From Sutcliffiella horikoshii DSM 8719 (GTDB taxonomy: Bacteria; Bacillota; Bacilli; Bacillales; Bacillaceae_I), in the NCBI GenBank assembly GCA_001648575.1, contig LQXN01000064.1, positions 347,686 through 411,685 on the forward strand: a DNA stretch of 64,000 bases, given 5' to 3'. The position numbers and the translations under genes are program-made. A model generated the notes under the pieces. The model saw only the letters and a program-made list of their open reading frames with translations. It did no database searches and was not told where the DNA came from. This document shows positions 38,157 through 48,369 of this stretch, in pieces. The stretch's first letter is position 1; every line of letters begins with the position of its first letter.

Positions 38157-39425
38157 TTATGCTGAAGTTTTTTCGTCTTCTTTCAACTCAGACCCATCAT
38201 CTAAAATCAACTTCGGTGCAACATTATCCGCAACCGTTTCAGCAGTTATCACACATTTCTTGATATCATCACGGGAAGGCAACTCATACATAACATCCAG
38301 CATGATTCCTTCAATGATGGATCTCAATCCACGTGCACCAGTTTTTCTTTCGATGGCTTTCTTCGCAATCTCAGTCAATGCACCATCTTCAAACTCAAGC
38401 TCAACATCATCAAGATTAAGCATCTTTTGATATTGCTTCACAAGTGCATTTTTCGGTTTGGTTAGGATTTCAATCAAAGCATCCTCATCTAGCGGCATCA
38501 AGCTCGCTGTTACAGGAAGACGACCGATGAATTCCGGAATCAAACCAAAACGAAGTAAATCTTCCGGTAATACTTTGCCAAGCAATTCTTTTTGCTCTAG
38601 ATCATCAGCTTTTGATTCAGCAGTCCCGAATCCGATAACCTTCTTACCTAAGCGGCGTTTGATGATTTGCTCGATTCCGTCAAATGCTCCACCACAGATA
38701 AATAGGATATTTGTTGTATCGATCTGGATGAACTCTTGATGTGGGTGCTTACGTCCGCCTTGAGGAGGAACGCTTGCCACTGTACCTTCAAGAATTTTCA
38801 ATAGTGCTTGTTGCACACCTTCACCAGAAACATCACGAGTAATGGAAGGATTTTCTGATTTACGTGCTACCTTATCGATTTCATCAATATAAATGATACC
38901 TTTTTCCGCTTTTTCCACATCATAATCAGCTGCTTGAATGAGCTTCAATAGGATGTTTTCTACATCTTCCCCAACATAACCAGCTTCTGTTAAGGAAGTT
39001 GCATCTGCAATTGCAAAAGGCACATTCAGAATTCTTGCAAGTGTTTGAGCAAGAAGTGTTTTACCGCTACCAGTCGGTCCGATCATGGCAATATTACTTT
39101 TCGCAAGCTCGACATCATCGATCTTACTGTTGGAATTAATCCGTTTGTAGTGGTTGTAAACCGCTACTGATAGAGATTTCTTCGCAGACTCCTGACCAAT
39201 AACATATTCGTCTAAAATATCGCGAATTTCCTTTGGTTTAGGAACGTCTTTAAACTCTACTTCTTCCTCTGTTCCCAACTCTTCTTCTACGATTTCCGTA
39301 CAAAGTTCAATACATTCATCACATATGTATACGCCTGGACCAGCTACAAGTTTACGAACTTGATCTTGTGTTTTCCCACAGAAGGAACACTTCAATTGGC
39401 CTTTTTCGTCATTAAATTTAAACAA
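38157..39425 (-). CDS. clpX: ATP-dependent Clp protease ATPase subunit ClpX
   Basis: 422 residues. An N-terminal C4 zinc finger ([19 protein letters not shown] then CDEC) is followed by an AAA+ unfoldase with Walker [16 protein letters not shown] and Walker [12 protein letters not shown]. The IGF loop (KVIGFGTAE) docks to ClpP, and sensor II is [11 protein letters not shown]. It feeds unfolded substrates to ClpP. Located behind tig as in B. subtilis, but with a 360-bp nested repeat between them. Confidence 0.97.
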   Translation of the reverse strand: MFKFNDEKGQLKCSFCGKTQDQVRKLVAGPGVYICDECIELCTEIVEEELGTEEEVEFKDVPKPKEIRDILDEYVIGQESAKKSLSVAVYNHYKRINSNSKIDDVELAKSNIAMIGPTGSGKTLLAQTLARILNVPFAIADATSLTEAGYVGEDVENILLKLIQAADYDVEKAEKGIIYIDEIDKVARKSENPSITRDVSGEGVQQALLKILEGTVASVPPQGGRKHPHQEFIQIDTTNILFICGGAFDGIEQIIKRRLGKKVIGFGTAESKADDLEQKELLGKVLPEDLLRFGLIPEFIGRLPVTASLMPLDEDALIEILTKPKNALVKQYQKMLNLDDVELEFEDGALTEIAKKAIERKTGARGLRSIIEGIMLDVMYELPSRDDIKKCVITAETVADNVAPKLILDDGSELKEDEKTSA

Positions 39426-39702
39426 ATTGTTTCACCCCTTATCATTTCTCTCTTTCCCATCCATCGGCTGGTGTCCTAAAAAATGAGAAAAACTACTATA
39501 AACTCATCACATTTAAAAAAATAGTTATGTACTGCATTTTACCACATTATTGCCTAACATTTCTAATAATTACACTTTGGTTATGTATGGATATTTTAGA
39601 TGATGAGTCCGTACTATTGTATCCATGAATCCATTTTAATAACACAGTGATGAATGGAAAAAACGGAAAACTTTGCATTTAAAAAGGTCTGTAAAAACAC
39701 CT

Positions 39703-40057
39703 CTGGTGATTTCCGCACCAGGCTTCGCTTTCCGCGGGGCGCTTGTGGAGCCTCCTCGGTTTTGCCAACGCCACTGAAAAAGTACATTATTTTAGTAATC
39801 CGTATCATACCGCTGTTGATTTCCGCAAACGGCTTCGCTTTCCGCGGGGCGACCTTGAGCCTCCTCGGGCTACGCCCTGCGGGGTCTCAAGAATGTCGCT
39901 ATCCCCCCGCAGGAGTCTTCGCCTATTGCTCCAATCAACAGCTAGAAATTTAAAGGGACATTAGTTATTAGGTTTTTCAGTGGCCTTGCTTTGCCTGCGG
40001 GTCTCCTCAAAACGTTACCTCCAGAAGGAGTCTACGCCCTATGCTCCAATCAACAGC
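39703..40057 (+). repeat. nested palindromic repeat R6 (outer copy split by a complete inner copy)
   Basis: The outer copy begins CTGGTGATTTCCGC at 39703 and ends AATCAACAGC at 40057. At its centre lies a complete second copy (39812-39942, ends GCTGTTGATT/AATCAACAGC). The inner copy is bracketed by the inverted repeat GCCACTGAAAAA (39770-39781) / TTTTTCAGTGGC (39973-39984). The rest of the 728-base clpX-tig gap (39426-39702) is A+T-rich without a visible gene. Confidence 0.88.
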
Positions 40058-40109
40058 TATAAAGCTCTTATAAATCAACAATTTCTATCTGAAAAAGGTC
40101 TAGATGGTA

Positions 40110-40141
40110 CAAAACAAGGCACGATCAAGTCGCGCCTTGTC
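40110..40141 (-). terminator. terminator of tig
   Basis: On the minus strand ACAAGGCGCGA and TCGTGCCTTGT pair around CTTGA, followed by TTTGTACC. Confidence 0.8.
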
Positions 40142-40153
40142 TCTTAAACTCTA

Positions 40154-41440
40154 TTATGCAACATCTTTACTGTTTTCTACAAGGAAATCAATTGCTTTTC
40201 TGATTTTCAAATCTTCTTTAAGACCTTCCAAGCTGCCTAATGCTTGCTTGATTTGGTCGACAGACATGTTGTACATGCCAGCCATTTTTTCAATCTCTTC
40301 GTTTGCTTCTTCATCAGTCACTTCGATGTTTTCAGCTTTGGAGATTGCTTCAAGCGTAAGGTTCATTTTAACACGCTTTTCTGCATCCTCTTTCATTTGA
40401 GTGCGAAGAGCTTCTTCGTCTTGACCAGAGAATTGGAAGTAAAGCTCCATGTTCATTCCTTGCATTTGAAGGCGTTGTTCGAATTCACGAACCATGCGAT
40501 CTGTTTCAGTTTTCACCATTGCTTCAGGAACTTCCACTTCAGCGTTAGCAGCAGCTTTGTCAACTAGCGTGTCACGCAGGTGATTGTCAGCTTCTGTTTT
40601 CTTCGCTTCTTCTAGGCGAGCTTTTGTTTTAGCTTTAAGCTCTTCAAGTGTTTCAACTTCTTCGTCTACATCTTTCGCGAACTCATCGTCAAGTGCAGGA
40701 AGTTCTTTTGTTTTGATTTCATGTACAGTCACTTTGAAAACTGCAGGCTTACCAGCAAGCTCTTCAGCGTGGTACTCTTCAGGGAAAGAAACTTCTACTT
40801 CTTTCTCCGCTCCAGCTGCAAGTCCTACTAGTTGCTCTTCGAAACCTGGGATGAACGTGTTAGAACCGATCTCTAAAGAATAGTTCTCCGCTTTTCCGCC
40901 TTCGAATGCTTCGCCGTTTACGAATCCTTCAAAGTCCATTACAACTGTATCGCCGTTCTCAACAGTTCCTTCTTCTTTCACAGCAAGCTCAGCTTGACGC
41001 TCTTGAAGGCCTTTTAAGTCAGCTTCTACATCTTCGTCAGTTACGTTAGCGTCTAGACGCTCAACTTCTAATCCTTTGTACTCGCCAAGTTTAACTTCCG
41101 GCTTTACGATCACTTTAGCAGTGAATACAAGCTTTTCGTTTTTCGCGATTGTGTCGATATCGATTTCTGGTTGATCAACAGGCTCGATTCCAGTTTCAAC
41201 AACTGCGTTAGAGTATGCAGTCGGAAGAATGATATCAAGAGCATCTTGGTATAAAGACTCTACACCAAAACGTTGTTCGAACATTCCACGAGGAATTTTC
41301 CCTTTACGGAAACCTGGTACATTTACTTTAGTTACTACTTTTTTGAAAGCAGCGTCAAGACCCTTGTTTACAGTATCAGCATCAACTTCAACCGTTAATA
41401 CGCCTTGATTACCTTCTAACTTTTCCCATTTAGCAGACAT
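40154..41440 (-). CDS. tig: trigger factor (ribosome-bound chaperone, PPIase)
   Basis: 428 residues from the ATG at 41440 (GGAGGG upstream); the 24 extra residues of the longer frame are not conserved. N-terminal ribosome-binding domain with the signature GFRKGKIPR near residue 44, FKBP-type PPIase domain ([20 protein letters not shown], about 160-240), and a helical C-terminal chaperone part. Assists folding of nascent chains. Confidence 0.97.
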   Translation of the reverse strand: MSAKWEKLEGNQGVLTVEVDADTVNKGLDAAFKKVVTKVNVPGFRKGKIPRGMFEQRFGVESLYQDALDIILPTAYSNAVVETGIEPVDQPEIDIDTIAKNEKLVFTAKVIVKPEVKLGEYKGLEVERLDANVTDEDVEADLKGLQERQAELAVKEEGTVENGDTVVMDFEGFVNGEAFEGGKAENYSLEIGSNTFIPGFEEQLVGLAAGAEKEVEVSFPEEYHAEELAGKPAVFKVTVHEIKTKELPALDDEFAKDVDEEVETLEELKAKTKARLEEAKKTEADNHLRDTLVDKAAANAEVEVPEAMVKTETDRMVREFEQRLQMQGMNMELYFQFSGQDEEALRTQMKEDAEKRVKMNLTLEAISKAENIEVTDEEANEEIEKMAGMYNMSVDQIKQALGSLEGLKEDLKIRKAIDFLVENSKDVA

Positions 41441-41658
41441 TATTTTCCCTCCAACATCTATTTTCAAAACAGATAATGTTTCGGACACTATCCATTCTGA
41501 AGAACCACACATGATGGTTGTTGTTTTCTACAATTTGCTGCAAGTACACAGTCTTAAACACCCTAAAATATATGTGAGTGATTTAAGCACTTATATGGTA
41601 TATACAGTTTACAACCCTTACATTATAACATAATCCACGATGAGTTCAACACATAGCC

Positions 41659-42669
41659 TTATAATCGTAGATATGAAAAATCTTCAAGCTTATTGATTTC
41701 CCGTGTGACCGACTTTATTTCCAAAGTTGACACATTATAATCCCCTGCCAGTTCTTCCTCCCCCGTATCCAAACCAAACAGCTCCACCCCGGCACTATGC
41801 AGTCCCGCGGCCCACGCTTCCGGTTTATCCGGTATGAATGGTAATGGGAATTGAACAGTATGTATACGGACTAGCATTTCTTTGAGTCCTTCAAAAAGAG
41901 TCGGATTATCACTTTCCACTGTATCTTCCAAAATAGAGATGATTTTATTTAAGAAAGGATCCTCTTCCCCGCTTTTTAAATCAGCTGGAATTATGGTGAT
42001 CCGTTGCCCCATTTTAAACACTTCAGTTTTTTTGTCCCATCCTTGTTCTTTAAGAATATGGAGCAAGAAGGTTTTCAGGACAGGGTGCTTCAATTCATCC
42101 TCCAGATATTTCTGAATGTCGGGGATGAGCGGACGGATATTTCGGTGCTTAAGCATCTGAATCAGCTCATACTGTTTTTGAACTGTCCCATCATGAAGCA
42201 AATTCAACCCATCTTCTTGGTCGTTATCACCGTAGTCCGGCTCCATTTGTACCGATTCTTCTGAAGGAAGCATTTTCCTAGCAAACTCCAATAGCTGATA
42301 AAAGTTTTGAGCATATTGCGCCGGTAGCTTATCTTCCTCAAGGATCGCTTCGATCGTCGATCTGACTTCAGCATATTCTTTTAATTGAATTAATATCGTT
42401 ATGTATATTTGAAGCACATGAAAATAATCGCCAATATCCTCGCGCAGCATTTTCTTACAACGATTCTTTGCCTCTGTCAATTGGCCGAGCTCCATATAGC
42501 AAACTACCATGCCGAGCTCTACCTCAGCATAGGCATATTCATTTTCGCGGGCCTGTTCAAAGAGCTGCAATGCCTCTGAAAACTTTTTTTCTTTCATTGT
42601 CTGCATCGCTTTTTCTAAAAGTCTCTGCTTTAAATTCGGAAACTCAACTATTTTTTTTGTTTTTTTCAT
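41659..42669 (-). CDS. ysoA: TPR-repeat protein YsoA
   Basis: 336 residues. Tetratricopeptide-like helices are clear in the first third (KAMQTMKEKKFSEALQLFEQ, VELGMVVCYMELGQLTEAKN). The remainder is helical with acidic stretches. YsoA of B. subtilis occupies the same place upstream of tig. No enzymatic motif; function unknown, probably protein-protein interaction. Confidence 0.8.
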   Translation of the reverse strand: MKKTKKIVEFPNLKQRLLEKAMQTMKEKKFSEALQLFEQARENEYAYAEVELGMVVCYMELGQLTEAKNRCKKMLREDIGDYFHVLQIYITILIQLKEYAEVRSTIEAILEEDKLPAQYAQNFYQLLEFARKMLPSEESVQMEPDYGDNDQEDGLNLLHDGTVQKQYELIQMLKHRNIRPLIPDIQKYLEDELKHPVLKTFLLHILKEQGWDKKTEVFKMGQRITIIPADLKSGEEDPFLNKIISILEDTVESDNPTLFEGLKEMLVRIHTVQFPLPFIPDKPEAWAAGLHSAGVELFGLDTGEEELAGDYNVSTLEIKSVTREINKLEDFSYLRL

Positions 42670-42870
42670 ATGTATGGTAGCCGTCCTATTTTTATTGTGG
42701 AAATATTTGAAACAAGTTTATCAATGTTTGGATGGGAGCACAAGTGATAGGGGAAGGCGTGTTTATGGAAGTGGATAGCCCTTCTAGGTCTTCGATGGGA
42801 ATATTAGAAGGGGCTTCGGGTACTGAGACGGCATCAATCAATCACGACGCCACCTCAAAACACTTCACAA
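42670..42870. other. gap between ysoA and the tRNA terminator
   Basis: No gene is seen. GGAGCACAAGTG around 42736 weakly recalls the end block of the palindromic repeat family in reverse orientation, but no other family blocks are recognisable. Confidence 0.4.
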
Positions 42871-42947
42871 AATAAAAAACACCATGCAACTATTTTCATC
42901 AACACTCTTCATAAAGAGTATTCATAAAAATGCACATGGTGTTTTTG
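42871..42947 (-). terminator. terminator of the tRNA-Arg gene
   Basis: On the minus strand AAACACCATGTGC and GCATGGTGTTT pair over a long loop that contains its own stem (ATACTCTT/AAGAGTGT), followed by TTTATTTTG. Confidence 0.85.
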
Positions 42948-42953
42948 AAAAAA

Positions 42954-43030
<77 letters not shown>

Positions 43031-43193
43031 ATGATTAAAGTATACTTGGACAAGCTATGTAAATCTTGTCTCTAGATAAGAAATATTTACTAATTATCAT
43101 CAGCGACAAGATTTATTATATGAGATACATAAATCAAAGTCAACACTTTTTAAAAACTTTTCTCAAATAATTTCATAATTACTTTTTATCAGT

Positions 43194-43222
43194 CAGGAAG
43201 AGAGAGGAAGCCCCTCTCTCCT
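43194..43222 (-). terminator. hairpin behind ysnB
   Basis: CAGGA(A)GAGAGAGG and CCTCTCTC(C)TG pair around AAGCC. Only a poor T-run follows on the minus strand. It directly abuts the ysnB stop. Confidence 0.5.
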
Positions 43223-43223
43223 G

Positions 43224-43727
43224 TTATTTCTCAAATGTATGGGATGAAAGTTTCTCTCCCTTTTCATTATAGTAATGTACAAAATAACTTGCTTCTTTTG
43301 TATCTAGTATAGCATATGTCTTGTTCCTTGTCATACGGGGTAGTTCAATGCTCCCCGGGTTTATAAAGAGGATTTCATCCAGGAGTTCAACACCTGCTAT
43401 ATGTGAATGTCCAAAGCACACAATATTTGCTTGTTCTTCTTCGGCGGCATATTTTAATGGCAGTAAAGAAGATTTCACCTGGTGCAGATGTCCATGGGCG
43501 GCGAAAAGTCTATCGTTTGAAATTTCCTTTGTTAATTGTTGAGGATAATCATCATCAAAATCGCAGTTTCCTCTTACACCATAAAAGCCTTTCATTTCTT
43601 CTGAGTTATATGGAAGTTCAGAATCTCCACAATGGATGAAAAGATCCACTTCCTCATGATGACGGGCCTTTATTTGCCGTAGTACCTCTGCTTGTCCATG
43701 ATTGTCACTAACAATTAAAACTTTCAT
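43224..43727 (-). CDS. ysnB: YfcE/MJ0936-family metallophosphoesterase YsnB
   Basis: 167 residues. The metal-site motifs of calcineurin-like phosphoesterases are complete: SDNHG, HCGDSE, GVRGNCD, AAHGH and CFGHSHIAG. It probably hydrolyses phosphodiesters; the natural substrate is unknown. It follows rdgB by 16 bases in the gerM-rph-rdgB-ysnB group conserved with B. subtilis. Confidence 0.92.
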   Translation of the reverse strand: MKVLIVSDNHGQAEVLRQIKARHHEEVDLFIHCGDSELPYNSEEMKGFYGVRGNCDFDDDYPQQLTKEISNDRLFAAHGHLHQVKSSLLPLKYAAEEEQANIVCFGHSHIAGVELLDEILFINPGSIELPRMTRNKTYAILDTKEASYFVHYYNEKGEKLSSHTFEK

Positions 43728-43743
43728 GCTTCCACTCCTAGTT

Positions 43744-44340
43744 TCAGCGGGAGAGCATTTCCCACTGATTAGTTAATTGACTAATGGCATTTCCCCTATG
43801 ACTTATTTCACTCTTCTCTTCTTTGGATAGTTGAGCCATCGTCCTTTGTTTTTCTTCTACATAAAAAATAGGATCATAGCCGAACCCGTTTTCTCCAATG
43901 GGTTCTATAGAGATAATGCCTTCACACGTTCCGCGGACGGTTAACCTATTTCCACCTGGCTCAACCACTGCCAAAACACAGATAAATCTTGCAGTCCGCA
44001 TTTTTTCAGGCACTCCTTCCAGTCTATCGAGCACCTTCAGGATGTTTTTTTTATCATCTTTATCCATACCCGCATAGCGTGCCGAGTACACTCCAGGCTC
44101 GCCATTTAGTGCATCCACCTCAAGCCCTGAATCATCCGCAAGTACTATTTTACCTAAATGTGCAGATACCGCCTCCGCCTTTAGTAATGCATTTTCTTCA
44201 AAGGTAGTCCCCGTCTCCTTTACGTCTGGGATATGAGGGAAATCAGCAAGGGATTTCACCGTAAATCCTTTAGGTTCCAAAATCACTTTAAAGTCTTTTA
44301 CTTTCCCAGGATTATTGGTCGCAATGATAATCTCGGTCAT
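43744..44340 (-). CDS. rdgB: XTP/dITP diphosphatase (RdgB/HAM1 family)
   Basis: 198 residues from the ATG at 44340 (AAAAGGAG upstream). Hydrolyses non-canonical purine nucleoside triphosphates and so protects DNA. Family motifs are ATNNPGKVKDF, TFEENALLKAEA, LADDSGLEVDALNG, SARYAG and GFGYDPIF. Starts one base behind the rph stop, so the two are coupled. Confidence 0.95.
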   Translation of the reverse strand: MTEIIIATNNPGKVKDFKVILEPKGFTVKSLADFPHIPDVKETGTTFEENALLKAEAVSAHLGKIVLADDSGLEVDALNGEPGVYSARYAGMDKDDKKNILKVLDRLEGVPEKMRTARFICVLAVVEPGGNRLTVRGTCEGIISIEPIGENGFGYDPIFYVEEKQRTMAQLSKEEKSEISHRGNAISQLTNQWEMLSR

Positions 44341-44341
44341 T

Positions 44342-45097
44342 TCACTTATCTCCTTTTGCAATGATCGTCTCAGCCAAAGATCCCAAAGCCTTCTTTTGTT
44401 CTTCCACCAAATGGAGAATTCCTTCTTCTGCAAGATCCAGCAATTCATTCAGTTGCTTTCTAGAAAAGGTTGCTTCTTCTCCCGTCCCTTGTAATTCAAC
44501 TAAATCCAAAGAACCAGTCATGATGACGTTCATATCCACCTGGGCAGTGGAATCCTCTATGTAGTTTAAATCTAGCAAAGCCTCACCCTTCTCCATCACA
44601 CCGACTGATGTGGCTGCTAAAAAATCTGTTACAGGAAGACTTGCAATTTTCTTTGCTTCTACCAGCTTCTGAAAGGCTAATACCATCGCTACAAACGCCC
44701 CAGTGATGGAAGCCGTCCGTGTGCCCCCGTCCGCTTGGATCACGTCACAATCTATCCAGATCGTCTTTTCCCCGATCATCTCCAGTTCCACAACCGATCT
44801 GAGCGCACGGCCGATAAGGCGCTGGATTTCCATGGTTCTTCCGGTGACTTTTCCTTTTGTGGACTCACGCATGGTTCTTTTCTCCGTTGCCCTTGGAAGC
44901 ATTGAATACTCAGCCGTAATCCAACCTTTCCCCCCACCGCGCATAAAAGGCGGGACCCTGTCTTCTATCGTTGCAGAACAGATAACTTTTGTGTTCCCGA
45001 CACAAATTAGTACCGATCCCTCCGGATGAGTGATATAGCCCGGGATAATTTCAACCGATCTGATTTGATTCTGTTCTCTTCCATCATTTCTTGACAT
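44342..45097 (-). CDS. rph: ribonuclease PH
   Basis: 251 residues from the ATG at 45097. Phosphorolytic 3' exoribonuclease that trims tRNA ends. Conserved blocks are [71 protein letters not shown] and DMNVIMTGS. The longer frame upstream is not conserved. Confidence 0.96.
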   Translation of the reverse strand: MSRNDGREQNQIRSVEIIPGYITHPEGSVLICVGNTKVICSATIEDRVPPFMRGGGKGWITAEYSMLPRATEKRTMRESTKGKVTGRTMEIQRLIGRALRSVVELEMIGEKTIWIDCDVIQADGGTRTASITGAFVAMVLAFQKLVEAKKIASLPVTDFLAATSVGVMEKGEALLDLNYIEDSTAQVDMNVIMTGSLDLVELQGTGEEATFSRKQLNELLDLAEEGILHLVEEQKKALGSLAETIIAKGDK

Positions 45098-45131
45098 CCT
45101 TAAAAGCTCCTTTGTAACCATAGGTATAAAT

Positions 45132-45165
45132 AGAAAGAAGAGGCAGTGTTTCACCTCTTCTTGTT
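45132..45165. terminator. terminator between gerM and rph
   Basis: AGAAGAGG and CCTCTTCT pair around a 10-nt loop with T-rich flanks on both strands. gerM and rph may thus be separate transcripts or partly coupled. Confidence 0.75.
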
Positions 45166-45194
45166 TCTATTAATAGTATATCAAAGTTTACACA

Positions 45195-46277
45195 TTAAAA
45201 CCTTCCTGTGTTCACTTTTTCAGGACGCGCCACCGGTTCAGATATGTTCGTGCCATCTGTTGCCATGAGATCGCCTTCCCCGTCCACAGTGATAGCGATA
45301 CTTTCAACACCCGTCTGTTCTGTCAATGTGAGCACCAACGAATCAACGATGGACTTGGAGACAATGCGCCCTTCAAGACCTAAAATCGCTTCATTGAAAT
45401 TTAATGCAAGATTGCCATCTTCCATCACAGGATCATCCAACAGGGCAATTTCGTTGCTTAAGTCATTTGTTAAGCCGGAATTGTGGGATGGCCCTTTAAT
45501 AAGCGCCTCTACTATAGCAGTATATCTGTCCTTGCCTTCAAGGCTCAATCTGGTAGTTACCGGTACATAGTACGGATCTCCTTCATTGCTTTCCGCCATG
45601 AAATAGAGCGTGACCGCACGAGAGCTCATCAGATCGACTGCATCAGCAGTATCATAGTTTATTCCGTTCGCCCTGCTCACACCTTCTCCAATAGGTGTCT
45701 GATTGACAGGCATCACGGTCTGAAGATGTCCATTCACCATGATTTGAACGTTATCGACATTTTCAAATTGTGTCAAAGTCCATGTGATCGCTTGAAGAAT
45801 CCTCTCTTCATCTGCCCCATCGTAACTCATGAACTCGTTGGAAAAGTCAGCAACGATGGTGCCGTCTTCCTTCAGGTTCACATCCACTTCTGTACCTGCA
45901 GGCAAGACGGCACGGAATCCATTTGGAAGCATTTCATCAACTGGTCCACCGGCCACTAAGTATTCCAATGCTTGTTTCGCTACCTCGTTTGTTTTTGGCA
46001 GTTCAAGCGTCTGCGAAACTACATATCCATTGCTATCGATTAAGTATAGTTCCCTTTGGACATTTTCGGTTACAGCCTCTTCCCCATCCGTTTCTTCCCC
46101 GGTTACATCACTTTCTGTACCATTTTCGTTTACAGCATCATCTACATAAGAAACATCCTTTGGAATATCCTGTTCAGAGCCAGCTTGCTCGTCACCACCA
46201 AATAATCCACATCCTGATAAAAGCACAGAAGAAGCAAGCACAGCGGCAGCAGTTATTTTCACTTTTTTATGAGACAT
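45195..46277 (-). CDS. gerM: spore germination lipoprotein GerM
   Basis: 360 residues. Lipoprotein signal with LLSGCG (lipid-attached Cys near residue 23), an acidic linker, then two GerMN domains (about 85-210 and 225-345, each with a LxxLxxGP-type block: EYLVAGGPVDEMLPNGF and EALIKGPSHNSGL). GerM is needed for spore formation and germination in B. subtilis and GerMN proteins act in peptidoglycan-linked channels. Confidence 0.95.
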   Translation of the reverse strand: MSHKKVKITAAAVLASSVLLSGCGLFGGDEQAGSEQDIPKDVSYVDDAVNENGTESDVTGEETDGEEAVTENVQRELYLIDSNGYVVSQTLELPKTNEVAKQALEYLVAGGPVDEMLPNGFRAVLPAGTEVDVNLKEDGTIVADFSNEFMSYDGADEERILQAITWTLTQFENVDNVQIMVNGHLQTVMPVNQTPIGEGVSRANGINYDTADAVDLMSSRAVTLYFMAESNEGDPYYVPVTTRLSLEGKDRYTAIVEALIKGPSHNSGLTNDLSNEIALLDDPVMEDGNLALNFNEAILGLEGRIVSKSIVDSLVLTLTEQTGVESIAITVDGEGDLMATDGTNISEPVARPEKVNTGRF

Positions 46278-46461
46278 AGGTTTCCCTCCTAAGACGGTTT
46301 GTACTAATATATATACGAGCTTTCCAAAAAATAGACCGAGCTATAGAAAAAGTTTTGTCCCATAAAAAAATGTTGGCTCTTTTCTCTATACACTAGTGAA
46401 AAGCCGGTAGCAGCAAACAAGTTTAAAAACTGCCAAAATGTTTGATTGATTCCAACAAAAT

Positions 46462-46497
46462 AAAGCCGCCTGATCTCCAATCGATCAGGCGGCTTTT
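46462..46497 (-). terminator. terminator of murI
   Basis: AAAGCCGCCTGATC and GATCAGGCGGCTTT pair perfectly over 14 bp, followed by TATTTTG on the minus strand. Confidence 0.9.
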
Positions 46498-46507
46498 CTA
46501 TCTGTTC

Positions 46508-47320
46508 TTATTTAATCTTTACTGGATCAAGCACTATTGTTTGAACATTCTCTATCTTCTGCTCAAAAAGTTTACTAGCTATTTTCTCAAAGATTTCTTT
46601 GGAACCGGTAGTATAAAATTGGTGCTTTTCCTTAGACTGGCTTCTGTTTAACAGCTTTTTGAAATTAAGAATCGTACTGACTTCTCGAGCCGTTTCATCA
46701 CCAGAGCAAATCAACTGGATATCCCCACCCATCACTTCCTGAATGGTAGAACGCAATAGAGGATAATGGGTGCATCCAAGTATTAATGTATCAATCTCAG
46801 AGCCTTTGAAAAGGTGAAGGGTATCCTCGACGATCTCTCTTGCCTGCTCGCCTTCAAACTCCCCGCTTTCCACTAACGGCACAAAGTTCGGGCAAGCCAA
46901 ACTCTCCACATGCACTTCATTGTTAATTGCTCTAAGTGCATTGGCATAGGCACCACTGTTAATCGTTCCAACAGTTCCAATGACACCTACCTGATAGTTG
47001 GAAGTGACCTTCAAAGCCGTTCGCGCACCGGGGTCCACCACTCCGATGACGGGAATGTCCAACTGTTCCCTGATTTCATCCAACACTACGGCAGTTGCAG
47101 TGTTACAAGCAATGACAAGCATTTTGATATTATGTGTTAACAGGTATCTTGTCATTTCCCATGTATAAAGTCTTACCTCGTCAACTGGCCTTGGTCCATA
47201 TGGACAGCGAGCCGTATCTCCAAGATAGATGATGCGTTCTATTGGCAACTGACGCATGATTTCTTTCGCTACCGTCAGGCCACCCACTCCGGAATCAATA
47301 ACTCCAATTGGTCTTTGCAA
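46508..47320 (-). CDS. murI: glutamate racemase
   Basis: 270 residues. Makes D-glutamate for peptidoglycan. The two catalytic cysteines are in [13 protein letters not shown] and [26 protein letters not shown] opens the protein. In B. subtilis the gene at this place is called racE. It follows the MarR regulator gene by 9 bases. Confidence 0.95.
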   Translation of the reverse strand: MQRPIGVIDSGVGGLTVAKEIMRQLPIERIIYLGDTARCPYGPRPVDEVRLYTWEMTRYLLTHNIKMLVIACNTATAVVLDEIREQLDIPVIGVVDPGARTALKVTSNYQVGVIGTVGTINSGAYANALRAINNEVHVESLACPNFVPLVESGEFEGEQAREIVEDTLHLFKGSEIDTLILGCTHYPLLRSTIQEVMGGDIQLICSGDETAREVSTILNFKKLLNRSQSKEKHQFYTTGSKEIFEKIASKLFEQKIENVQTIVLDPVKIK

Positions 47321-47329
47321 CTAAATCCC

Positions 47330-47785
47330 TCATTCTTTCATTTCTAGATGTAATCGTGCTAAACACTTTTCCAACATGAAAATTTCATCTTTGGAATAGT
47401 TCTTTAGTATGTTTTGCAAATAGTCTTGACGTTTCTTCACCACTTCGGCAATAATCCGCTCCCCTTCATTAAGAAGATGAATACGAACCACACGGCGGTC
47501 GTTAGGATCTTTCACACGTTGAACAAGCTCATTTTTCTCCATGCGATCCACAAGATCTGTGGTCGTACTGCATGCCAAGTACATTTTCGTGGACAATTCA
47601 CCAATCGTCATATCCCCACCTTCAAGCAACCATTGCAATGCAACGAACTGAGGAGGTGTGATCGTGTAATTGCTCAATATTTCGCGACCCTTTTGTTTAA
47701 CTAAAGTCGCTATGTATCTTAATGATTTTTCTATATCAGCCACTAATTGTTCGTCCTGTAATACTGTTTCGTTCTGATTCGTCAT
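47330..47785 (-). CDS. ysmB: MarR-family transcriptional regulator YsmB
   Basis: 151 residues. A winged helix-turn-helix of the MarR type: LSNYTITPPQFVALQWLLEGGD-type start, then TIGELSTKMYLACSTTTDLVDRM (recognition helix) and the wing KDPNDRRVVRIHLL. Gene and position match B. subtilis ysmB, upstream of racE. Ligand and targets are unknown; it probably shares a transcript with murI. Confidence 0.88.
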   Translation of the reverse strand: MTNQNETVLQDEQLVADIEKSLRYIATLVKQKGREILSNYTITPPQFVALQWLLEGGDMTIGELSTKMYLACSTTTDLVDRMEKNELVQRVKDPNDRRVVRIHLLNEGERIIAEVVKKRQDYLQNILKNYSKDEIFMLEKCLARLHLEMKE

Positions 47786-47979
47786 CCTCGACCCTCTTTC
47801 TTCCCTTTTATGTTTTTTATTTTTATCTGAACATAAGATGTCATGTAGTCTTGTGTCTAGTAAGTTTATTTTCTTATGTTTTCATATAAAAAGCAAGATG
47901 TAAAGGCTTATAAACATATTTGCCCACATAGAAATACTTGGGTATTAAACAAGAATACTGTTTGGAAGAATAATAAATG

Positions 47980-48021
47980 ACCGACTACCATTCATAACGG
48001 ACTGTCAGAAGGTAGTCGGCA
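47980..48021 (-). terminator. terminator of gerE
   Basis: On the minus strand GCCGACTACC and GGTAGTCGG pair around a 21-nt loop, followed by TCATTTATTATTC. Confidence 0.8.
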
Positions 48022-48028
48022 GGTTAAG

Positions 48029-48253
48029 TTAAAGCTCTAATTCTCCCATGCGAAGAAGCTCGACAACTGCTTGGGAACGCCCCTTTACTCCCAGCTTTTG
48101 CATAGCATTTGAAATGTGGTTCCGAACTGTCTTTTCACTGATAAACAACTCACCAGCAATCTCTTTAGTTGTTTTATCCTGAACTAACAGCTCAAATACT
48201 TCTCTTTCTCTTTTGGTAAGCAATGGCTTTGGTTGAAACTCTTTCTCCTTCAA
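48029..48253 (-). CDS. gerE: late mother-cell regulator GerE (LuxR-type)
   Basis: 74 residues, exactly the B. subtilis length. It consists of a single LuxR-type helix-turn-helix: [20 protein letters not shown], then [19 protein letters not shown]. GerE adjusts SigK-dependent spore coat gene expression. The start is TTG, about 9 bases behind AAGGAGGG. A SigK-like promoter lies about 65 bases upstream. Confidence 0.97.
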   Translation of the reverse strand: MKEKEFQPKPLLTKREREVFELLVQDKTTKEIAGELFISEKTVRNHISNAMQKLGVKGRSQAVVELLRMGELEL

Positions 48254-48317
48254 TAATTGTAACCCTCCTTGCCTTAGCCAGAGCTGAACTAGCGGATGGG
48301 TGTATATTTAGTCATGG

Positions 48318-48345
48318 TATAATATGTTAGAAGGAGGGCGGGAGT
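48318..48345 (-). promoter_or_regulatory. candidate SigK promoter of gerE
   Basis: On the minus strand the -10 box CATATTATA (48318-48326) fits CATANNNTA perfectly, and an AC lies 17 bases upstream (48344-48345). gerE is transcribed by SigK polymerase in B. subtilis, so both place and sequence agree. Confidence 0.5.
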
Positions 48346-48369
48346 TACATCTATTTAGTCGTATTTTCA

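Noticed and set aside
39703..40057. CRISPR-like repetition
   Set aside because: The repeats are palindromic, about 130 bp, nested and dispersed; no regularly spaced short repeats or cas genes are present.
42670..42870. Additional copy of the palindromic repeat
   Set aside because: Only GGAGCACAAG-like similarity is seen; the diagnostic CTTCGCTTTCC and GCCTCCTC blocks are absent.
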